Of a stretch of 48,642 nt of DNA, positions 1 to 10,254 are shown one piece after another. Within the stretch, counting starts at the first letter, position 1. Each line of letters opens with the position of its first letter. A program made the translations under genes and the position numbers. The notes beneath the pieces were generated by a model. The model saw only the letters and a program-made list of their open reading frames with translations. It made no database searches and had not been told where the DNA came from. The stretch is from Xenorhabdus khoisanae (lineage in GTDB: Bacteria > Pseudomonadota > Gammaproteobacteria > Enterobacterales > Enterobacteriaceae): positions 1 through 48,642 of the forward strand of contig NZ_LFCV01000020.1 in assembly GCF_001037465.1 (NCBI RefSeq), written 5' to 3'.

Positions 1-11
1 CGGCTTAACCT
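1..11 (+). rRNA. 23S rRNA, 3' end (partial)
   Basis: The first bases (CGGCTTAACCT) match the conserved 3' terminus of enterobacterial 23S rRNA. They are followed by a short spacer with a small hairpin (ACACC/GGTGT, about 15-29) and then 5S rRNA. The rest of the gene lies upstream of the window. The exact 3' end is inferred from the E. coli terminus. Confidence 0.6.
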
Positions 12-94
12 GACAACACCGAAGGTGTTTTGGGCGTGCGAGAGTAACAGTTTCAACTACAGACAGCAGCTTGTTCGGGATTGAATACAGGATT

Positions 95-214
95 TGTCTG
101 GCGGCAATAGCGCGGTGGTCCCACCTGACCCCATGCCGAACTCAGCAGTGAAACGCCGTAGCGCCGATGGTAGTGTGGGGTCTCCCCATGTGAGAGTAGG
201 GCACTGCCAGACAT
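95..214 (+). rRNA. rrf: 5S ribosomal RNA
   Basis: This 120-base segment is nearly identical to enterobacterial 5S rRNA. It begins TGTCTGGCGGC and ends CTGCCAGACAT, and these ends pair to form the terminal helix. The central GTGGTCCCACCTGACCCC and CCGAACTCAG elements are intact. It is the last gene of an rrn operon whose 16S and 23S lie to the left. No tRNA gene follows it, and the transcript meets a strong terminator 13 bases later. Confidence 0.97.
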
Positions 215-226
215 TCAATACGTCAG

Positions 227-256
227 AAAAGCCATCCTTAACCGGATGGCTTTTTT
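227..256 (+). terminator. rrn operon terminator
   Basis: The stem AAAGCCATCC/GGATGGCTTT with a six-base loop is followed by a run of T. It ends the rRNA transcript shortly before the convergent actP gene. Confidence 0.9.
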
Positions 257-308
257 GCATTTAGGGAAAATTAAATATCGTATTTTAAGATCAACTTAAT
301 CTGTTAGC

Positions 309-1970
309 TTAATGTGCTTTTCCTTGCTCAATTCCAATCCCCGTTTGTGAACGAATAAACTGGCGACGAAACATTTCCCTTTCTTGTTGGCCTTGTTTCG
401 ATGTATCAGTGATCGAAAATAACCACGCCCCGATAAATGCTATGAACATAGAAAATAGAGCAGGATATTCATAAGGATAAATCGGCTTTTCATGGCCAAG
501 AATACCGACCCAGATTGTGGGGCCAAGGATCATTAATACAACGGCTGTTATTAATCCCAACCATCCGCCAACTAAAGCTCCTCGTGTTGTCAGCTTGCTC
601 CAGTACATCGACAGTAAAATAATGGGGAAATTGCAGCTTGCAGCAATGGAAAAAGCCAAGCCAACCATAAAGGCTATATTTTGCTTTTCAAATAAAATTC
701 CCAACCCGATAGCAACGATACCCAAAATAACGACAGTAATTTTTGACACTCTCAGCTCATCACGTTCATTAGCCTGACCCTGTTTAATGACATTGGCATA
801 GAGATCATGGGAAACCGCTGAGGCTCCGGCTAGCGTTAATCCGGCAACGACAGCCAAAATAGTGGCAAAAGCAACAGCAGAGATAAAGCCAAGAAAGAAA
901 TCACCGCCAACGGCACTTGCCAGATGGACAGCAGCCATATTCGTGCCACCAATTAATGCACCAGTTTCATCTTTGAATGAAGGGTTAGCACCGACCAATA
1001 AGATTGCACCAAACCCGATAATGAACGTCAGTATATAAAAATAACCAATAAAACCAGTAGCATAGAAAACACTTTTACGGGCTTCTTTGGCATCATTAAC
1101 AGTAAAAAATCGCATGATGATATGCGGCAATCCGGCAGTACCGAACATTAATGCCAGCCCTAAAGAGAGAGCGGATACAGGATCAGATACCAATCCGCCG
1201 GGACTCATGATTGCAGGCCCAAGGGAATGTACAGCAATGGCTTCTTTAAACAGATCATTGAAATTGAAATTTACTGTTTTCATGACCATCAGAGCCATAA
1301 ATGTTGCTCCTGCCAGCAGCAGGATTGCTTTGATAATCTGAACCCATGTTGTTGCCAGCATCCCTCCAAACAGTACATAAAGCACCATTAGAATACCGAC
1401 CAAAACAACCGCAACGTGGTAGTTCAACCCAAATAGCAATTCGATAAGTTTTCCTGCCCCTACCATCTGGGCTATCAGATATAACGCGACAACAACCAGT
1501 GAACCCATTGCGGACAACGTGCGGATAGGACGTTGCTTTAGTCGATAAGAAGCAACATCTGCAAAGGTGTAACGCCCTAGATTTCTTAATCGTTCAGCAA
1601 TGAGGAAGAGAATAATTGGCCAGCCAACGAGGAAGCCTATGGAATAGATCAACCCATCATAACCGGAGGTATAAACTAGCGCAGAAATGCCCAGAAAAGA
1701 GGCTGCTGACATATAGTCACCCGCTATTGCCATTCCATTTTGGAAACCGGTAATACGCCCACCAGCGGTATAATAATCTGAGCGTGAAATAGTCCGTTTT
1801 GAGGCCCAATAAGTAATGAAAAGCGTTAACCCGACGAATAACATAAACATGACAATAGCTTGAATATTCAGAGGTTGTTTTTCTACATTACCTGAAATGG
1901 CATCTGCTTGCGCTAAGATAGGAAAGAGGGAAGAAAATAGCGGTATTGCTAACAATACAATTTTTTTCAT
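309..1970 (-). CDS. actP: cation/acetate symporter ActP
   Basis: This 553-residue protein belongs to the sodium:solute symporter (SSS) family and aligns along its length with E. coli ActP (549 residues). It has a cleavable-looking N-terminal leader ending near the AQADA stretch (about residue 24), followed by some 13 hydrophobic membrane segments. ActP imports acetate (and glycolate) across the inner membrane, supplying Acs encoded two genes upstream. The start codon overlaps the yjcH stop in an ATGA junction, so the two are probably translationally coupled, and a GAGGTGAGA stretch supplies the ribosome site. It is the last gene of acs-yjcH-actP and converges on the rRNA operon terminator. 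Confidence 0.95.
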   Translation of the reverse strand: MKKIVLLAIPLFSSLFPILAQADAISGNVEKQPLNIQAIVMFMLFVGLTLFITYWASKRTISRSDYYTAGGRITGFQNGMAIAGDYMSAASFLGISALVYTSGYDGLIYSIGFLVGWPIILFLIAERLRNLGRYTFADVASYRLKQRPIRTLSAMGSLVVVALYLIAQMVGAGKLIELLFGLNYHVAVVLVGILMVLYVLFGGMLATTWVQIIKAILLLAGATFMALMVMKTVNFNFNDLFKEAIAVHSLGPAIMSPGGLVSDPVSALSLGLALMFGTAGLPHIIMRFFTVNDAKEARKSVFYATGFIGYFYILTFIIGFGAILLVGANPSFKDETGALIGGTNMAAVHLASAVGGDFFLGFISAVAFATILAVVAGLTLAGASAVSHDLYANVIKQGQANERDELRVSKITVVILGIVAIGLGILFEKQNIAFMVGLAFSIAASCNFPIILLSMYWSKLTTRGALVGGWLGLITAVVLMILGPTIWVGILGHEKPIYPYEYPALFSMFIAFIGAWLFSITDTSKQGQQEREMFRRQFIRSQTGIGIEQGKAH

Positions 1971-2278
1971 TTTCTCACCTCATTGAGAATAGTGGATGTC
2001 AGACGATCGAATTCACCATTTGCCCGCACAACATAAATCCCCGTCAATATGAAAGAAACAAAGATAATCCCAATGCCTACAGGGATACCGCGAGTCATAC
2101 TCGTGCTTTCATCGAGAGGTGTTCCAAGCCATTCAGGCGCAAAGGCAATAAGGAAAATAAAACCAACATAAAGCATTAACATAATGATGGATAACAACCA
2201 GGCAAAACGTCCTCGCTTTTTAATCAACTCCTTAAAGCGGGGATTATTTTCAATCTCTTGATAAATATCAGTATTCAT
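1967..2278 (-). CDS. yjcH: DUF485 inner-membrane protein YjcH
   Basis: This 103-residue protein has two hydrophobic helices (about residues 27-49 and 67-88) separated by a short polar loop, as in the DUF485 family. It matches E. coli YjcH in length and position between acs and actP. Family members are always found beside actP-type symporters, but their biochemical role is not established. The start is preceded by AAGGAG at a good distance. The gene overlaps actP by four bases. Confidence 0.92.
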   Translation of the reverse strand: MNTDIYQEIENNPRFKELIKKRGRFAWLLSIIMLMLYVGFIFLIAFAPEWLGTPLDESTSMTRGIPVGIGIIFVSFILTGIYVVRANGEFDRLTSTILNEVRK

Positions 2279-2421
2279 CAGAGTATCTCCTTGTTGATTT
2301 TAAACGACACACCTTAAGTTACATTATGGAATGCCAGATACGGGTAGCCGCTTCCGAGAGAATGCATGACTATTAGCCGCGTCCCTGAGCAGTTATGTAC
2401 TTTTGGCGATACGTCATTCAA

Positions 2422-2437
2422 GCCGCCTTGCGGCGGC
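2422..2437. other. GC-rich hairpin between acs and yjcH
   Basis: A perfect inverted repeat (GCCGCC, four-base loop, GGCGGC) lies just downstream of the acs stop codon, within the 168-base acs-yjcH spacer. No T run follows on the minus strand. It therefore looks more like an attenuating or mRNA-stabilising structure in the acs-yjcH-actP transcript than a full terminator. The function is inferred from position only. Confidence 0.4.
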
Positions 2438-2446
2438 ATATATGTT

Positions 2447-4402
2447 TTACGACATCTTTATGGATTGTTTTTCTTCCAGCAGTTTTTCAACAACTCCCGG
2501 ATCAGCCAGTGTGGAGGTATCTCCTAAGTTACTGGTATCACCAGAAGCAATTTTGCGTAAAATACGCCGCATGATCTTTCCGGAACGCGTTTTGGGGAGA
2601 GAATCTGTCCAATGAAGAATATCGGGTGTTGCAATCGGGCCTATTTCTTTACGAACCCAATTTCTGACTTCGGTATACAGTTCAGGGGAAGGTTCTTCAC
2701 CATGAATTAGCGTGACATAGGCATAAATAGCCTGTCCTTTGATGTGGTGAGGAATACCAACAACGGCCGCTTCAGCGATTTTGGGATGTGCAACCAACGC
2801 TGATTCAATTTCTGCGGTTCCCAAACGATGACCTGAAATATTCAGAACATCATCGACACGGCCTGTGATCCAGTAATAGCCATCTTCATCACGTCGGGCA
2901 CCATCGCCACTAAAATACATTCCCTTAAAGGTGGAAAAATAGGTTTGTTCGAAACGTTCATGATCGCCGAATAAAGTACGTGCTTGTGCAGGCCAGGAGT
3001 CCGTGATAACGAGGTTGCCTTCATTTTCTCCCTCTAAGATTTCCCCTGAATTATCGACCAATGCCGGGCTGATACCGAAAAAAGGCAGGGTAGCGGAGCC
3101 TGCTTTGAGATCGGTCGCACCGGGTAATGGCGTAATCATGAATCCGCCTGTTTCAGTTTGCCACCATGTGTCTACGATAGGGCACTTACTATTACCTATC
3201 TTTTGGTAATACCATTCCCATGCTTCCGGGTTGATTGGCTCACCGACAGTACCCATGATGCGTAATGATGTACGTTGTGTTCCTTCTATGGCTTTATCGC
3301 CTTCGGCCATTAACGCCCGGATGGCGGTTGGTGCAGTATAAATAATATTAACCTGATGCTTATCAACAACCTGACAGAGTCGATTAACATCGGGATAGTT
3401 GGGGACGCCCTCAAACATCAAGGTAGTGGCACCGCAGGACAATGGCCCATAGAGCAGATAGCTATGCCCTGTTACCCAGCCTACATCGGCTGTGCACCAA
3501 TAAATTTCTCCGGGGCGGTAATCAAACGTGTATTTGAACGTCAGAGAAGCATAGACCAGATAACCACCAGTTGTGTGTAGAACGCCTTTGGGTTTACCTG
3601 TTGAACCAGAGGTATAAAGGATGAATAACGGATCTTCAGCATTCATCTCTTCAACAGGACAATCTGAACTGATATTTTCGATAAGCTCATGCCACCATAA
3701 ATCACGACCGTCATGCCAGTTGTGAGCATTTCCAGTACGCTTGAAAACAACCACATTAGTGACACTCGTCACAGCAGGATTGCTCAGAGCCTCATCGACA
3801 TTTTTCTTCAATGGAATAGTACGGCCAGCCCTCAAACCTTCATCTGCGGTAACAACGAGCTTGGCATTAGAATCGATAACTCTGCCTGAAATTGCATCCG
3901 GAGAAAAACCACCAAAAATCACAGAGTGGATTGCCCCTATGCGGGCACAAGCCAGCATTGCAACAGCGGCTTCTGGCACCATAGGCATATAGATAGCAAC
4001 AACATCGCCTTTTTTGACGCCCAGTTTTTTCAAAACATTGGTGAACTGGCAGACATCATGATGTAACTCGCGGTACGTAACGTGTCGGGATTCTGCTGGA
4101 TTATCTCCTTCCCATATAATGGCGGTTTGATCGCCACGCTCTTCCAGATGGCGATCAAGACAGTTGGCACTTAAATTCAGTGTTCCATCTTCAAACCAGC
4201 GGATATTGATATGCCCTGGGTCGAAAGACGTGTTTTTGACCTTCGTGTAGGGCTTTATCCAATCTACTATTTTACCTTTTTCACCCCAAAACCCTTCAGG
4301 GTCTTGTAGCGACCATTGGTAGTCTTGTCGATATTGTTGTTTGCTTATCAGGGCCGTATCTGCAATATCAGCAGGAATAAGATGCTTGATTATTTGAGTC
4401 AT
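2447..4402 (-). CDS. acs: acetyl-CoA synthetase
   Basis: Acs is a cytoplasmic ligase that activates acetate with ATP and CoA to acetyl-CoA through acetyl-AMP, the high-affinity route for acetate scavenging. The 651-residue protein matches E. coli Acs (652). The adenylate-forming core motif [11 protein letters not shown] is present near residue 265. The C-terminal [11 protein letters not shown] motif carries the lysine that is reversibly acetylated in this family. The ATG at 4400-4402 is chosen because AGGAG sits about eight bases upstream; a TTG six codons earlier overlaps that site and is rejected. First gene of acs-yjcH-actP, divergent from sodA. Confidence 0.97.
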   Translation of the reverse strand: MTQIIKHLIPADIADTALISKQQYRQDYQWSLQDPEGFWGEKGKIVDWIKPYTKVKNTSFDPGHINIRWFEDGTLNLSANCLDRHLEERGDQTAIIWEGDNPAESRHVTYRELHHDVCQFTNVLKKLGVKKGDVVAIYMPMVPEAAVAMLACARIGAIHSVIFGGFSPDAISGRVIDSNAKLVVTADEGLRAGRTIPLKKNVDEALSNPAVTSVTNVVVFKRTGNAHNWHDGRDLWWHELIENISSDCPVEEMNAEDPLFILYTSGSTGKPKGVLHTTGGYLVYASLTFKYTFDYRPGEIYWCTADVGWVTGHSYLLYGPLSCGATTLMFEGVPNYPDVNRLCQVVDKHQVNIIYTAPTAIRALMAEGDKAIEGTQRTSLRIMGTVGEPINPEAWEWYYQKIGNSKCPIVDTWWQTETGGFMITPLPGATDLKAGSATLPFFGISPALVDNSGEILEGENEGNLVITDSWPAQARTLFGDHERFEQTYFSTFKGMYFSGDGARRDEDGYYWITGRVDDVLNISGHRLGTAEIESALVAHPKIAEAAVVGIPHHIKGQAIYAYVTLIHGEEPSPELYTEVRNWVRKEIGPIATPDILHWTDSLPKTRSGKIMRRILRKIASGDTSNLGDTSTLADPGVVEKLLEEKQSIKMS

Positions 4403-4680
4403 ATTTTTATCTCCTTGCAATTGTTAATACTATGTCAAAACAACGTTAACTAAAGTGCAAGGAGAATTTTTGTTTCTTTTTTGCGCGGAAGATCACGCAA
4501 TAGAGAGAATGAATTTCATGGAATGATCATTTAGTGCAGTGTCATTGAGTGAAGTTAAGTAAGGTTGTCAGTTGTATCTATAGTTAAAAATTTCATAAAG
4601 TCGATTTTGTTTAGATTTTCAGTTTAATTCTAGTATGAAACGCGAGCCTATAAAGGAAACCATAGTGAATACATGGAATT

Positions 4681-4716
4681 GATAATCATTTTCATTATTG
4701 TCCAATTCACTATAAT
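4681..4716 (+). promoter_or_regulatory. Fur-box-like site and -10 element upstream of sodA
   Basis: Positions 4681-4699 (GATAATCATTTTCATTATT) match 15 of 19 positions of the Fur box consensus. A TATAAT at 4711-4716 is a good -10 element, so Fur binding would cover the -35 region. E. coli sodA is known to be Fur-repressed, which fits. The rest of the 371-base acs-sodA spacer is AT-rich and must also hold the acs promoter, but I could not place a convincing CRP site there. Confidence 0.7.
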
Positions 4717-4773
4717 AATCATCCTGTCTACAAAGTGTGAGTTTTATATATTCTAAACAACTGGAGATATGAC

Positions 4774-5400
4774 ATGAGCTATTCACTGCCTTCTCTGCCT
4801 TACTCTTATGATGCTCTAGAGCCTCATTTCGACAAACAAACGATGGAAATTCATCATACCAAGCACCATCAGACTTATGTCAATAACACGAATACAGCTC
4901 TGGATGCTTTCCCTGAATTAAGCGGGCTGGATATTGACGACCTAGTCCAGCATCTTGATAAAGTGCCTGCTGATAAGCGCACTTTTGTTCGCAATAATGC
5001 AGGTGGGCACTCAAACCACAGCTTGTTCTGGAAAGGCTTAAAACTGGGTACTGAATTATCTGGTGTTTTGAAAGCGGCTATTGAGCGCGACCTTGGGAGT
5101 ATCGATAGCTTCAAAGAAAAATTTGAACAAGCGGCAGCCACGCGTTTTGGTTCTGGCTGGGCATGGTTGGTGTTGAAAGAAGACGGCAAACTGGCTGTTG
5201 TTTCAACGGCCAATCAGGATAGCCCGCTTATGGGTGAAGAGATCGCAGGCGCTTCTGGTTACCCGATTGTGGGTTTGGATGTGTGGGAACACGCTTATTA
5301 TCTGAAGTATCAGAACCGTCGTCCCGACTACATTAAAGCATTCTGGTATGTCGTTAACTGGGATGAGGCTGCAAGACGTTACGAAGAAAAAATTAAATAA
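4774..5400 (+). CDS. sodA: superoxide dismutase [Mn]
   Basis: This 208-residue enzyme dismutates superoxide to hydrogen peroxide and oxygen in the cytoplasm. It matches enterobacterial SodA across its length. The metal ligands are visible: the His of the N-terminal [12 protein letters not shown] region, the His of NHSLFW, and the Asp and His of the DVWEHAYYL signature. The GGGHxNH-type segment ([11 protein letters not shown]) and the [15 protein letters not shown] stretch are of the Mn/Fe type, and sequence similarity and context favour Mn. GGAG eight bases upstream supports the start. The preceding Fur-box-like site suggests iron-responsive repression. A hairpin terminator follows at 5425-5455. 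Confidence 0.97.
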   Translation: MSYSLPSLPYSYDALEPHFDKQTMEIHHTKHHQTYVNNTNTALDAFPELSGLDIDDLVQHLDKVPADKRTFVRNNAGGHSNHSLFWKGLKLGTELSGVLKAAIERDLGSIDSFKEKFEQAAATRFGSGWAWLVLKEDGKLAVVSTANQDSPLMGEEIAGASGYPIVGLDVWEHAYYLKYQNRRPDYIKAFWYVVNWDEAARRYEEKIK

Positions 5401-5424
5401 GTGCTAAAAAATCCCTCTCTTGAT

Positions 5425-5455
5425 AATGCTGATCACTGTGGTGACCGGCATTTTT
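5425..5455 (+). terminator. sodA terminator
   Basis: A stem with AATGC/GCATT at the base and TCAC/GTGA inside, separated by one mismatched and one wobble pair, is followed by five T. It lies 24 bases after the sodA stop. Confidence 0.65.
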
Positions 5456-5516
5456 ATTTCTTATTATCTTCTCTGTGACTTAGCATCCTTTCCGTTTCAC
5501 GATTAAAGGCGCAATA

Positions 5517-5930
5517 ATGAAAAAGAACGCTGTCATGATGGTAACGATCCTTATAGTATCCTCTTTCATGGTCGGATGCTCACAGCCAAAAAGTAGTGCT
5601 GAACGCAATGCCAAGCATTTCGTTTATGCTTCTAACGACGATTTTGACCCTAATTTCCGTACGAAAATATACGATAGCATCCAGCTTTCTGTACCTTATT
5701 TTGAACAGTTCTGGCAACTAGGTAAAAAGGACAGGGAAGCAGGAATGACACCGGAAGATGCGCAGAAACGTGTAAGTTACTTCAACAGCGATGAGTTTCT
5801 GAATTCTATTCATAGAAAATCATGGTTTGCAGGTAAGGCTTACAACGAGGCCGCCTCACCCAAATGGCTCAAGGCCATGTCCGAAGCCATATCTGCCACT
5901 TATACAGACGGTTACAAAGGCCGGAATTAA
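5517..5930 (+). CDS. small lipoprotein, Exc2-like
   Basis: This is a 137-residue predicted lipoprotein. A hydrophobic leader ends in the lipobox FMVGC, so Cys21 would be lipidated, and the mature part is a soluble domain rich in aromatic and charged residues. The sequence pattern (YASNDDFDPNFRTKIYDS, then a tyrosine- and phenylalanine-rich C-terminal half) recalls enterobacterial lipoproteins annotated as Exc2 family, named after plasmid entry-exclusion proteins. That assignment is from memory and its chromosomal role is unknown. It stands alone between sodA and yiiM, with its own upstream spacer of about 115 bases. A plausible ribosome site (AAAGGCG) precedes the ATG. Confidence 0.75.
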   Translation: MKKNAVMMVTILIVSSFMVGCSQPKSSAERNAKHFVYASNDDFDPNFRTKIYDSIQLSVPYFEQFWQLGKKDREAGMTPEDAQKRVSYFNSDEFLNSIHRKSWFAGKAYNEAASPKWLKAMSEAISATYTDGYKGRN

Positions 5931-6066
5931 TGCCTTCTGTTTGTCACTGCTTAACATTTGTCTGTACTGGAGGGAATTCTCTCCCTCCATCGTGAATTGA
6001 AGCGAGGCTTGCCGCGTTTATTCGGGCAGGGTAATATTTATACTCGTCTATTGAGGAGGGATAGAG

Positions 6067-6738
6067 ATGTATTACCTACAGGTATATAGAGGCAAAATAA
6101 CATCCTCCGAAAAGTTGGGTTCCAGTGCAATTAACAAACTGCTGGTGAATGGCCGTTTACAGCTTACCTCTCTTGGTCTGGAAGGTGATGAACAGGCAGA
6201 AACCCGTTTTCATGGTGGGCCTGATCGCGCACTTTGTCATTATCCTATGGAACATTATCTCTTTTGGAAAAGGCAATTTCCTGAATTAACGGAATTATTC
6301 TCACCACCATTGTTTGGTGAAAACTTATCTACAGAAGGCATGACGGAAGAGAATGTTTATATTGGGGATATATTTCAGTGGGGAGAAGCCTTAATTCAGG
6401 TCACACAGCCCCGCGCTCCTTGTTATAAACTCAATCATGTTACTGGAATTAATAACTTTTCTGCCATCATGCAAGACAGTGGGTATTGTGGTTGGCTATA
6501 TCGTGTTATTTCTTCTGGTTTTGTCAGCGTGAGTGAACCGATAAGATTACTGAGCCGCAATAGTGATATTTCTGTTAAAGAGGCTGTGTCTATTGCTTTC
6601 CATAGCCCATTTGATGAAGAAGAATATCATCGTTTAATGGGGGCAGCAGGGTTATCTGCCAGTTGGAACCTGAAGATGCAGCAACGAATATTGTATGGAA
6701 AAATTGAAGATTTTAATCGTCGCTTATTTGGGAAATGA
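6067..6738 (+). CDS. yiiM: MOSC-domain protein YiiM
   Basis: This 223-residue protein aligns end to end with E. coli YiiM (224 residues). YiiM is a MOSC-domain, molybdenum-cofactor protein that helps reduce N-hydroxylated bases such as 6-hydroxylaminopurine. The characteristic LGLEGDEQAE segment, the HGGPDRALCHYP segment and the QPRAPCYKLN stretch are intact; the conserved Cys in the last is the presumed Mo ligand of the MOSC fold. AGGAGGG just upstream fixes the start. yiiM also lies near sodA in E. coli, so the position is ancestral, although the lipoprotein gene here replaces the kdgT found there. Confidence 0.93.
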   Translation: MYYLQVYRGKITSSEKLGSSAINKLLVNGRLQLTSLGLEGDEQAETRFHGGPDRALCHYPMEHYLFWKRQFPELTELFSPPLFGENLSTEGMTEENVYIGDIFQWGEALIQVTQPRAPCYKLNHVTGINNFSAIMQDSGYCGWLYRVISSGFVSVSEPIRLLSRNSDISVKEAVSIAFHSPFDEEEYHRLMGAAGLSASWNLKMQQRILYGKIEDFNRRLFGK

Positions 6739-6807
6739 ATTTTTTCAATTAATGGCCCTATGAGAATCAGTTTCTTACATTGTGTATTTCAGAAAAACAA
6801 TTCTAAC

Positions 6808-6842
6808 AAAAAGCCAAAAGCGATCTATCGATCACCTTTGGC
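6808..6842 (-). terminator. trpS operon terminator
   Basis: Read on the minus strand, an imperfect stem (GCCAAAGG/CTTTTGGC with GATCG/CGATC inside) ends in five T. It lies 15 bases beyond the trpS stop and closes the damX-dam-rpe-gph-trpS transcript. Confidence 0.75.
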
Positions 6843-6856
6843 GATGAATAACGTGA

Positions 6857-7891
6857 CTACGGATGAGCGATAAGTCCTACAGCTTCATAAACCTTATCCA
6901 AAGTAGCCTGAGCACGAGCCTGAGCTTTAGCTGCCCCTTCTGCCATGATTTGGTTAAGCAATGCTTCATCATTACGGAAATGGTGGAAACGCTCTTGTAA
7001 GCCAGTTAGCATTTCACATACGGCATCAGCAACAGCCCCTTTTAAATGGCCATACATTTTGCCTTCAAACTCAGCTTCCAACTCAGGGATAGTTTTGCCT
7101 GTTACGCCAGCAAGAATATCCAACAAGTTAGAAACACCTGGTTTATTTTCCAGATCATAACGTACACGGGGTGGCTCTTCAGAATCTGTAACGGCACGTT
7201 TGATTTTCTTAGCGACAGATTTTGGATCTTCAAGCAATGCAATGAAGTTACTGCGGTTATCATCCGACTTTGACATTTTCTTGCCCGGATCTTGCAATGC
7301 CATCACGCGAGCACCCTCTTTTGGAATGAATGGCTCTGGGACAGTGAAGATATCACCGTATAAGGCGTTAAAACGCAGTGCCAAATCACGGGTCAACTCA
7401 AGATGTTGTTTCTGGTCAATGCCCACAGGGATCTGATTGGCCTGATAAAGCAAAATATCAGCGGCCATCAGGACAGGATAATCAAACAGGCCCGCATTAA
7501 TATTTTCTGAATAACGGGCAGATTTATCCTTAAACTGAGTCATACGGCTAAGTTCACCGAAATAGGCGTAGCAGTTCAGTACCCAGCTCAATTGAGTGTG
7601 TTGTGGAACATGTGACTGAACAAAAATGGTGCTTTTCTTTGGATCGATACCACAAGCAAGGTAAAGCGCCAGCGTATCCAGAGTGCGTTTTTTCAGTTCA
7701 TTGGGATCTTGGCGCACGGTAATGGCATGCTGGTTAACGATGCAGTAGATACAATCATATTCATCTTGCATTTTTACCCACTGACGCAATGCCCCCATAT
7801 AGTTACCGATGGTCAATTCACCGGAAGGTTGTGCACCGCTGAATACAATAGGTTTTTGGGAGTTCGATTTCATTACAGTGGGTTCATTCAT
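6857..7891 (-). CDS. trpS: tryptophanyl-tRNA synthetase
   Basis: This 344-residue class I aminoacyl-tRNA synthetase charges tRNA-Trp in the cytoplasm. It is very similar to E. coli TrpS (334 residues). The HIGH-like motif ([12 protein letters not shown]) lies near residue 23 and the KMSKS loop near residue 206. The ATG at 7889-7891 has AGGAAG upstream. It gives a protein a few residues longer than E. coli at the N terminus ([14 protein letters not shown]), and an internal ATG at 7871-7873 is a less likely alternative. Last gene of the cluster, only four bases after the gph stop. Confidence 0.96.
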   Translation of the reverse strand: MNEPTVMKSNSQKPIVFSGAQPSGELTIGNYMGALRQWVKMQDEYDCIYCIVNQHAITVRQDPNELKKRTLDTLALYLACGIDPKKSTIFVQSHVPQHTQLSWVLNCYAYFGELSRMTQFKDKSARYSENINAGLFDYPVLMAADILLYQANQIPVGIDQKQHLELTRDLALRFNALYGDIFTVPEPFIPKEGARVMALQDPGKKMSKSDDNRSNFIALLEDPKSVAKKIKRAVTDSEEPPRVRYDLENKPGVSNLLDILAGVTGKTIPELEAEFEGKMYGHLKGAVADAVCEMLTGLQERFHHFRNDEALLNQIMAEGAAKAQARAQATLDKVYEAVGLIAHP

Positions 7892-7895
7892 TTTA

Positions 7896-8618
7896 TTAAG
7901 CTTCCTGTCTTTTCAGAGTGGATAATAGTTTCAAAGTGGATAGTCCAATCGTTGGGAGTAGATCCGGAAAATGGTCCAATACATAATTTGGGTGGCTTAA
8001 TGCTATAGATTCTCCGTAGTTATATCCATAGGTCAAACCGATGCAAGGACAGCCTGCTGCTTGTGCTGCCAAAATATCATTACGGGAATCACCCACAAAA
8101 AGCAATTCTTCTTTATGTAGACCAAACATACCCATTGTTAGATACAGCGGTGCAGGATGTGGTTTCTTCTCTTTAACATCATCACCGCCCAACACCAATG
8201 AAAAGTATTCACTGATACCCAATGATTCCAGCAATGGGGCAATAAAAGGAGTGGGTTTATTAGTGACAATCGCCATGGGCAAATTGTGTTTTGCCAGTTC
8301 TGCCAATGTCTCTTTTACATGAGGAAATAGTTGGCTGCCTGTGGTAACGCTGGTTTCATAAAATGCATCAAACAGCTTGCGGGTTTCTTGGTGCAATTCA
8401 GCAGAAGGTTCAACACCCGCCCATTTCAATGCGCGTTCAACCATGACATCAGCCCCGTTGCCTATCCAAATCGCAACTCGCTCTTTGCCCGCAGCGGGCA
8501 AGCCCTTGGCAATCAGAGCTTGATCCAACGCATCTGCCAGACCGCTGGCACTGTCCACCAGTGTGCCATCCAGATCAAATGCAATGGCACGAATTCCTTC
8601 TACAACGTTATTTGTCAT
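7896..8618 (-). CDS. gph: phosphoglycolate phosphatase
   Basis: Gph is a HAD-superfamily phosphatase that dephosphorylates 2-phosphoglycolate, a product of repair of oxidatively damaged DNA ends. The 240-residue protein shows the HAD motifs in order: [10 protein letters not shown] near residue 13 with the nucleophilic Asp, a VTNKP motif near 125, and GDSRNDI near 184. The ATG at 8616-8618 overlaps the rpe stop (ATGA) and has AAAGG upstream. An upstream in-frame start at 8642 would lie inside rpe and is less likely. Same gene order as in E. coli. Confidence 0.95.
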   Translation of the reverse strand: MTNNVVEGIRAIAFDLDGTLVDSASGLADALDQALIAKGLPAAGKERVAIWIGNGADVMVERALKWAGVEPSAELHQETRKLFDAFYETSVTTGSQLFPHVKETLAELAKHNLPMAIVTNKPTPFIAPLLESLGISEYFSLVLGGDDVKEKKPHPAPLYLTMGMFGLHKEELLFVGDSRNDILAAQAAGCPCIGLTYGYNYGESIALSHPNYVLDHFPDLLPTIGLSTLKLLSTLKRQEA

Positions 8619-9292
8619 GACGCTACCTTTGATAATTCGCAACGCATCTCATCAACAACGGCTTTATAATCCGGCTGGCTGAAAATAGCAGAGCCAGCAA
8701 CGAACATATCAGCACCAGCCTGAGCAGCCGCGGCAATATTATTAGGCTTAATGCCACCATCAACTTCAAGACGGATATCGTACCCGCTGTCATCAATGAT
8801 TTTGCGTACTTGACGTAGTTTGTTCAGTGTCTCAGGGATGAAAGACTGACCGCCGAAGCCTGGGTTAACAGACATCAGGAGAATCACATCCAGTTTATCC
8901 AATACATAATCAAGGTAGCTGAAAGGTGTAGCAGGATTGAAAACCAAGCCAGCTTTACAGCCATGTTCCTTGATGAGCTGTAGGGTACGATCGATATGTT
9001 CGCTCGCTTCAGGATGGAAAGTAATATAGGTCGCACCCGCCTTGGCAAAATCAGGGATAATGCGATCAACCGGCTTTACCATCAGGTGAACATCAATTGG
9101 TGCGGTGATACCATAATCGCGTAGCGCTTGGCAGACCATTGGGCCAATAGTCAAATTTGGCACGTAATGGTTATCCATGACATCAAAGTGCACAACATCA
9201 GCGCCTGCTTCCAAAACTTTAGCGGTATCTTCACCTAATCGGGCAAAATCTGCGGATAAAATGGATGGGGCGATCAGAAAGTCTTTCTTCAT
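8615..9292 (-). CDS. rpe: ribulose-phosphate 3-epimerase
   Basis: Rpe interconverts ribulose 5-phosphate and xylulose 5-phosphate in the pentose phosphate pathway. The 225-residue TIM-barrel protein is close to E. coli Rpe. The signatures [13 protein letters not shown] at the N terminus, [12 protein letters not shown] near residue 35, and [10 protein letters not shown] and EVDGGI further on are all intact, including the metal-binding His and Asp residues. The ATG at 9290-9292 is preceded by GGAGAAG, and an earlier start at 9307 would bury that site. Confidence 0.96.
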   Translation of the reverse strand: MKKDFLIAPSILSADFARLGEDTAKVLEAGADVVHFDVMDNHYVPNLTIGPMVCQALRDYGITAPIDVHLMVKPVDRIIPDFAKAGATYITFHPEASEHIDRTLQLIKEHGCKAGLVFNPATPFSYLDYVLDKLDVILLMSVNPGFGGQSFIPETLNKLRQVRKIIDDSGYDIRLEVDGGIKPNNIAAAAQAGADMFVAGSAIFSQPDYKAVVDEMRCELSKVAS

Positions 9293-9350
9293 TATTATCT
9301 TCTCCAATTCATTGTTTTATCCCTGTTATTTCAGGGACAGGAAGCCTCAC

Positions 9351-10169
9351 TTACTTCTGGCAGTATAACGCCAAAAGCTCATCAACTTTACTTCGGGCAA
9401 GAATATTTCTACTGATTGTCCGGCGTGCTTTAACAATGTAAAGGGAAGCATGATGATACCAATCTCGTGTCATCGGCGTGTCGTGATTGGAAATGAGTAC
9501 CGGAATGCCTTGTTGAGACGAGAGATAATAGGCGATTTGTGCCAGTTTTTCCTGATCAAGAAGGTTAAAGCTATTTGTATGGTAGGCTGTAAAATTAGCC
9601 GTGGCCGAAAGTGGCGCATACGGGGGATCACAATAAACCACCGAACCTTTTGGCGCATTGTTCAGTGCGATTTCGTAATGTTGGCAGATAAAAGTCGCCT
9701 TCTGGGACTTTTCGGCAAACCAGTAAAGTTCATCTTGAGGAAAATAAGGTTTTTTATAGCGCCCGAAAGGGACGTTAAACTCACCTCGTGAATTATACCG
9801 GCAAAGACCGTTATAGCAGTGTCGGTTGAGATAAAGAAACAACATACTGCGACGAAAGGGATCTTTGCTTTTGTTGAACTCTTCTCTCAGGCGATAGAAG
9901 TTTTCGGAGCTGTTAAATTCCGATGAAAATAATGGACGGGCATGATTAATAAACTCATCCGCACGAGATTTTACGGTGTCGTACAGATTGATCAGATCAC
10001 TATTGATATCTGACAAAATGTAAGAATCATAATCGGTATTCAGAAATACCGAGCCTGCGCCAACAAATGGCTCAATCAAGCAATCGCCCTCTGGCAGATG
10101 ACGTTTAATATCATCCACCAAGGGGTATTTTCCACCGGCCCATTTTAAGAAAGCGCGTTTTTTTTTCAT
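9351..10169 (-). CDS. dam: DNA adenine methylase
   Basis: Dam methylates adenine N6 in GATC sites. It guides mismatch repair, controls replication initiation and affects gene expression. The 272-residue protein matches the enterobacterial family (278 in E. coli). The AdoMet-binding motif FVGAGSVF is at residues 35-42 and the catalytic DPPY at 181-184. It lies between damX and rpe as in E. coli. The spacer to rpe is about 58 bases and to damX about 85, so it is probably co-transcribed from upstream promoters. Confidence 0.97.
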   Translation of the reverse strand: MKKKRAFLKWAGGKYPLVDDIKRHLPEGDCLIEPFVGAGSVFLNTDYDSYILSDINSDLINLYDTVKSRADEFINHARPLFSSEFNSSENFYRLREEFNKSKDPFRRSMLFLYLNRHCYNGLCRYNSRGEFNVPFGRYKKPYFPQDELYWFAEKSQKATFICQHYEIALNNAPKGSVVYCDPPYAPLSATANFTAYHTNSFNLLDQEKLAQIAYYLSSQQGIPVLISNHDTPMTRDWYHHASLYIVKARRTISRNILARSKVDELLALYCQK

Positions 10170-10254
10170 GCCGTCAAATTAGTTATTCAATAATTTCAGA
10201 GCCGCAGATTGTACTCTGTTTAGGACAGCATATCAGCGCCTAATCAAAATAGTT

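Noticed and set aside
57-260. Open frame of 67 codons on the minus strand across the 5S gene
   Set aside because: It lies over 5S rRNA and its terminator. The conserved RNA explains the sequence.
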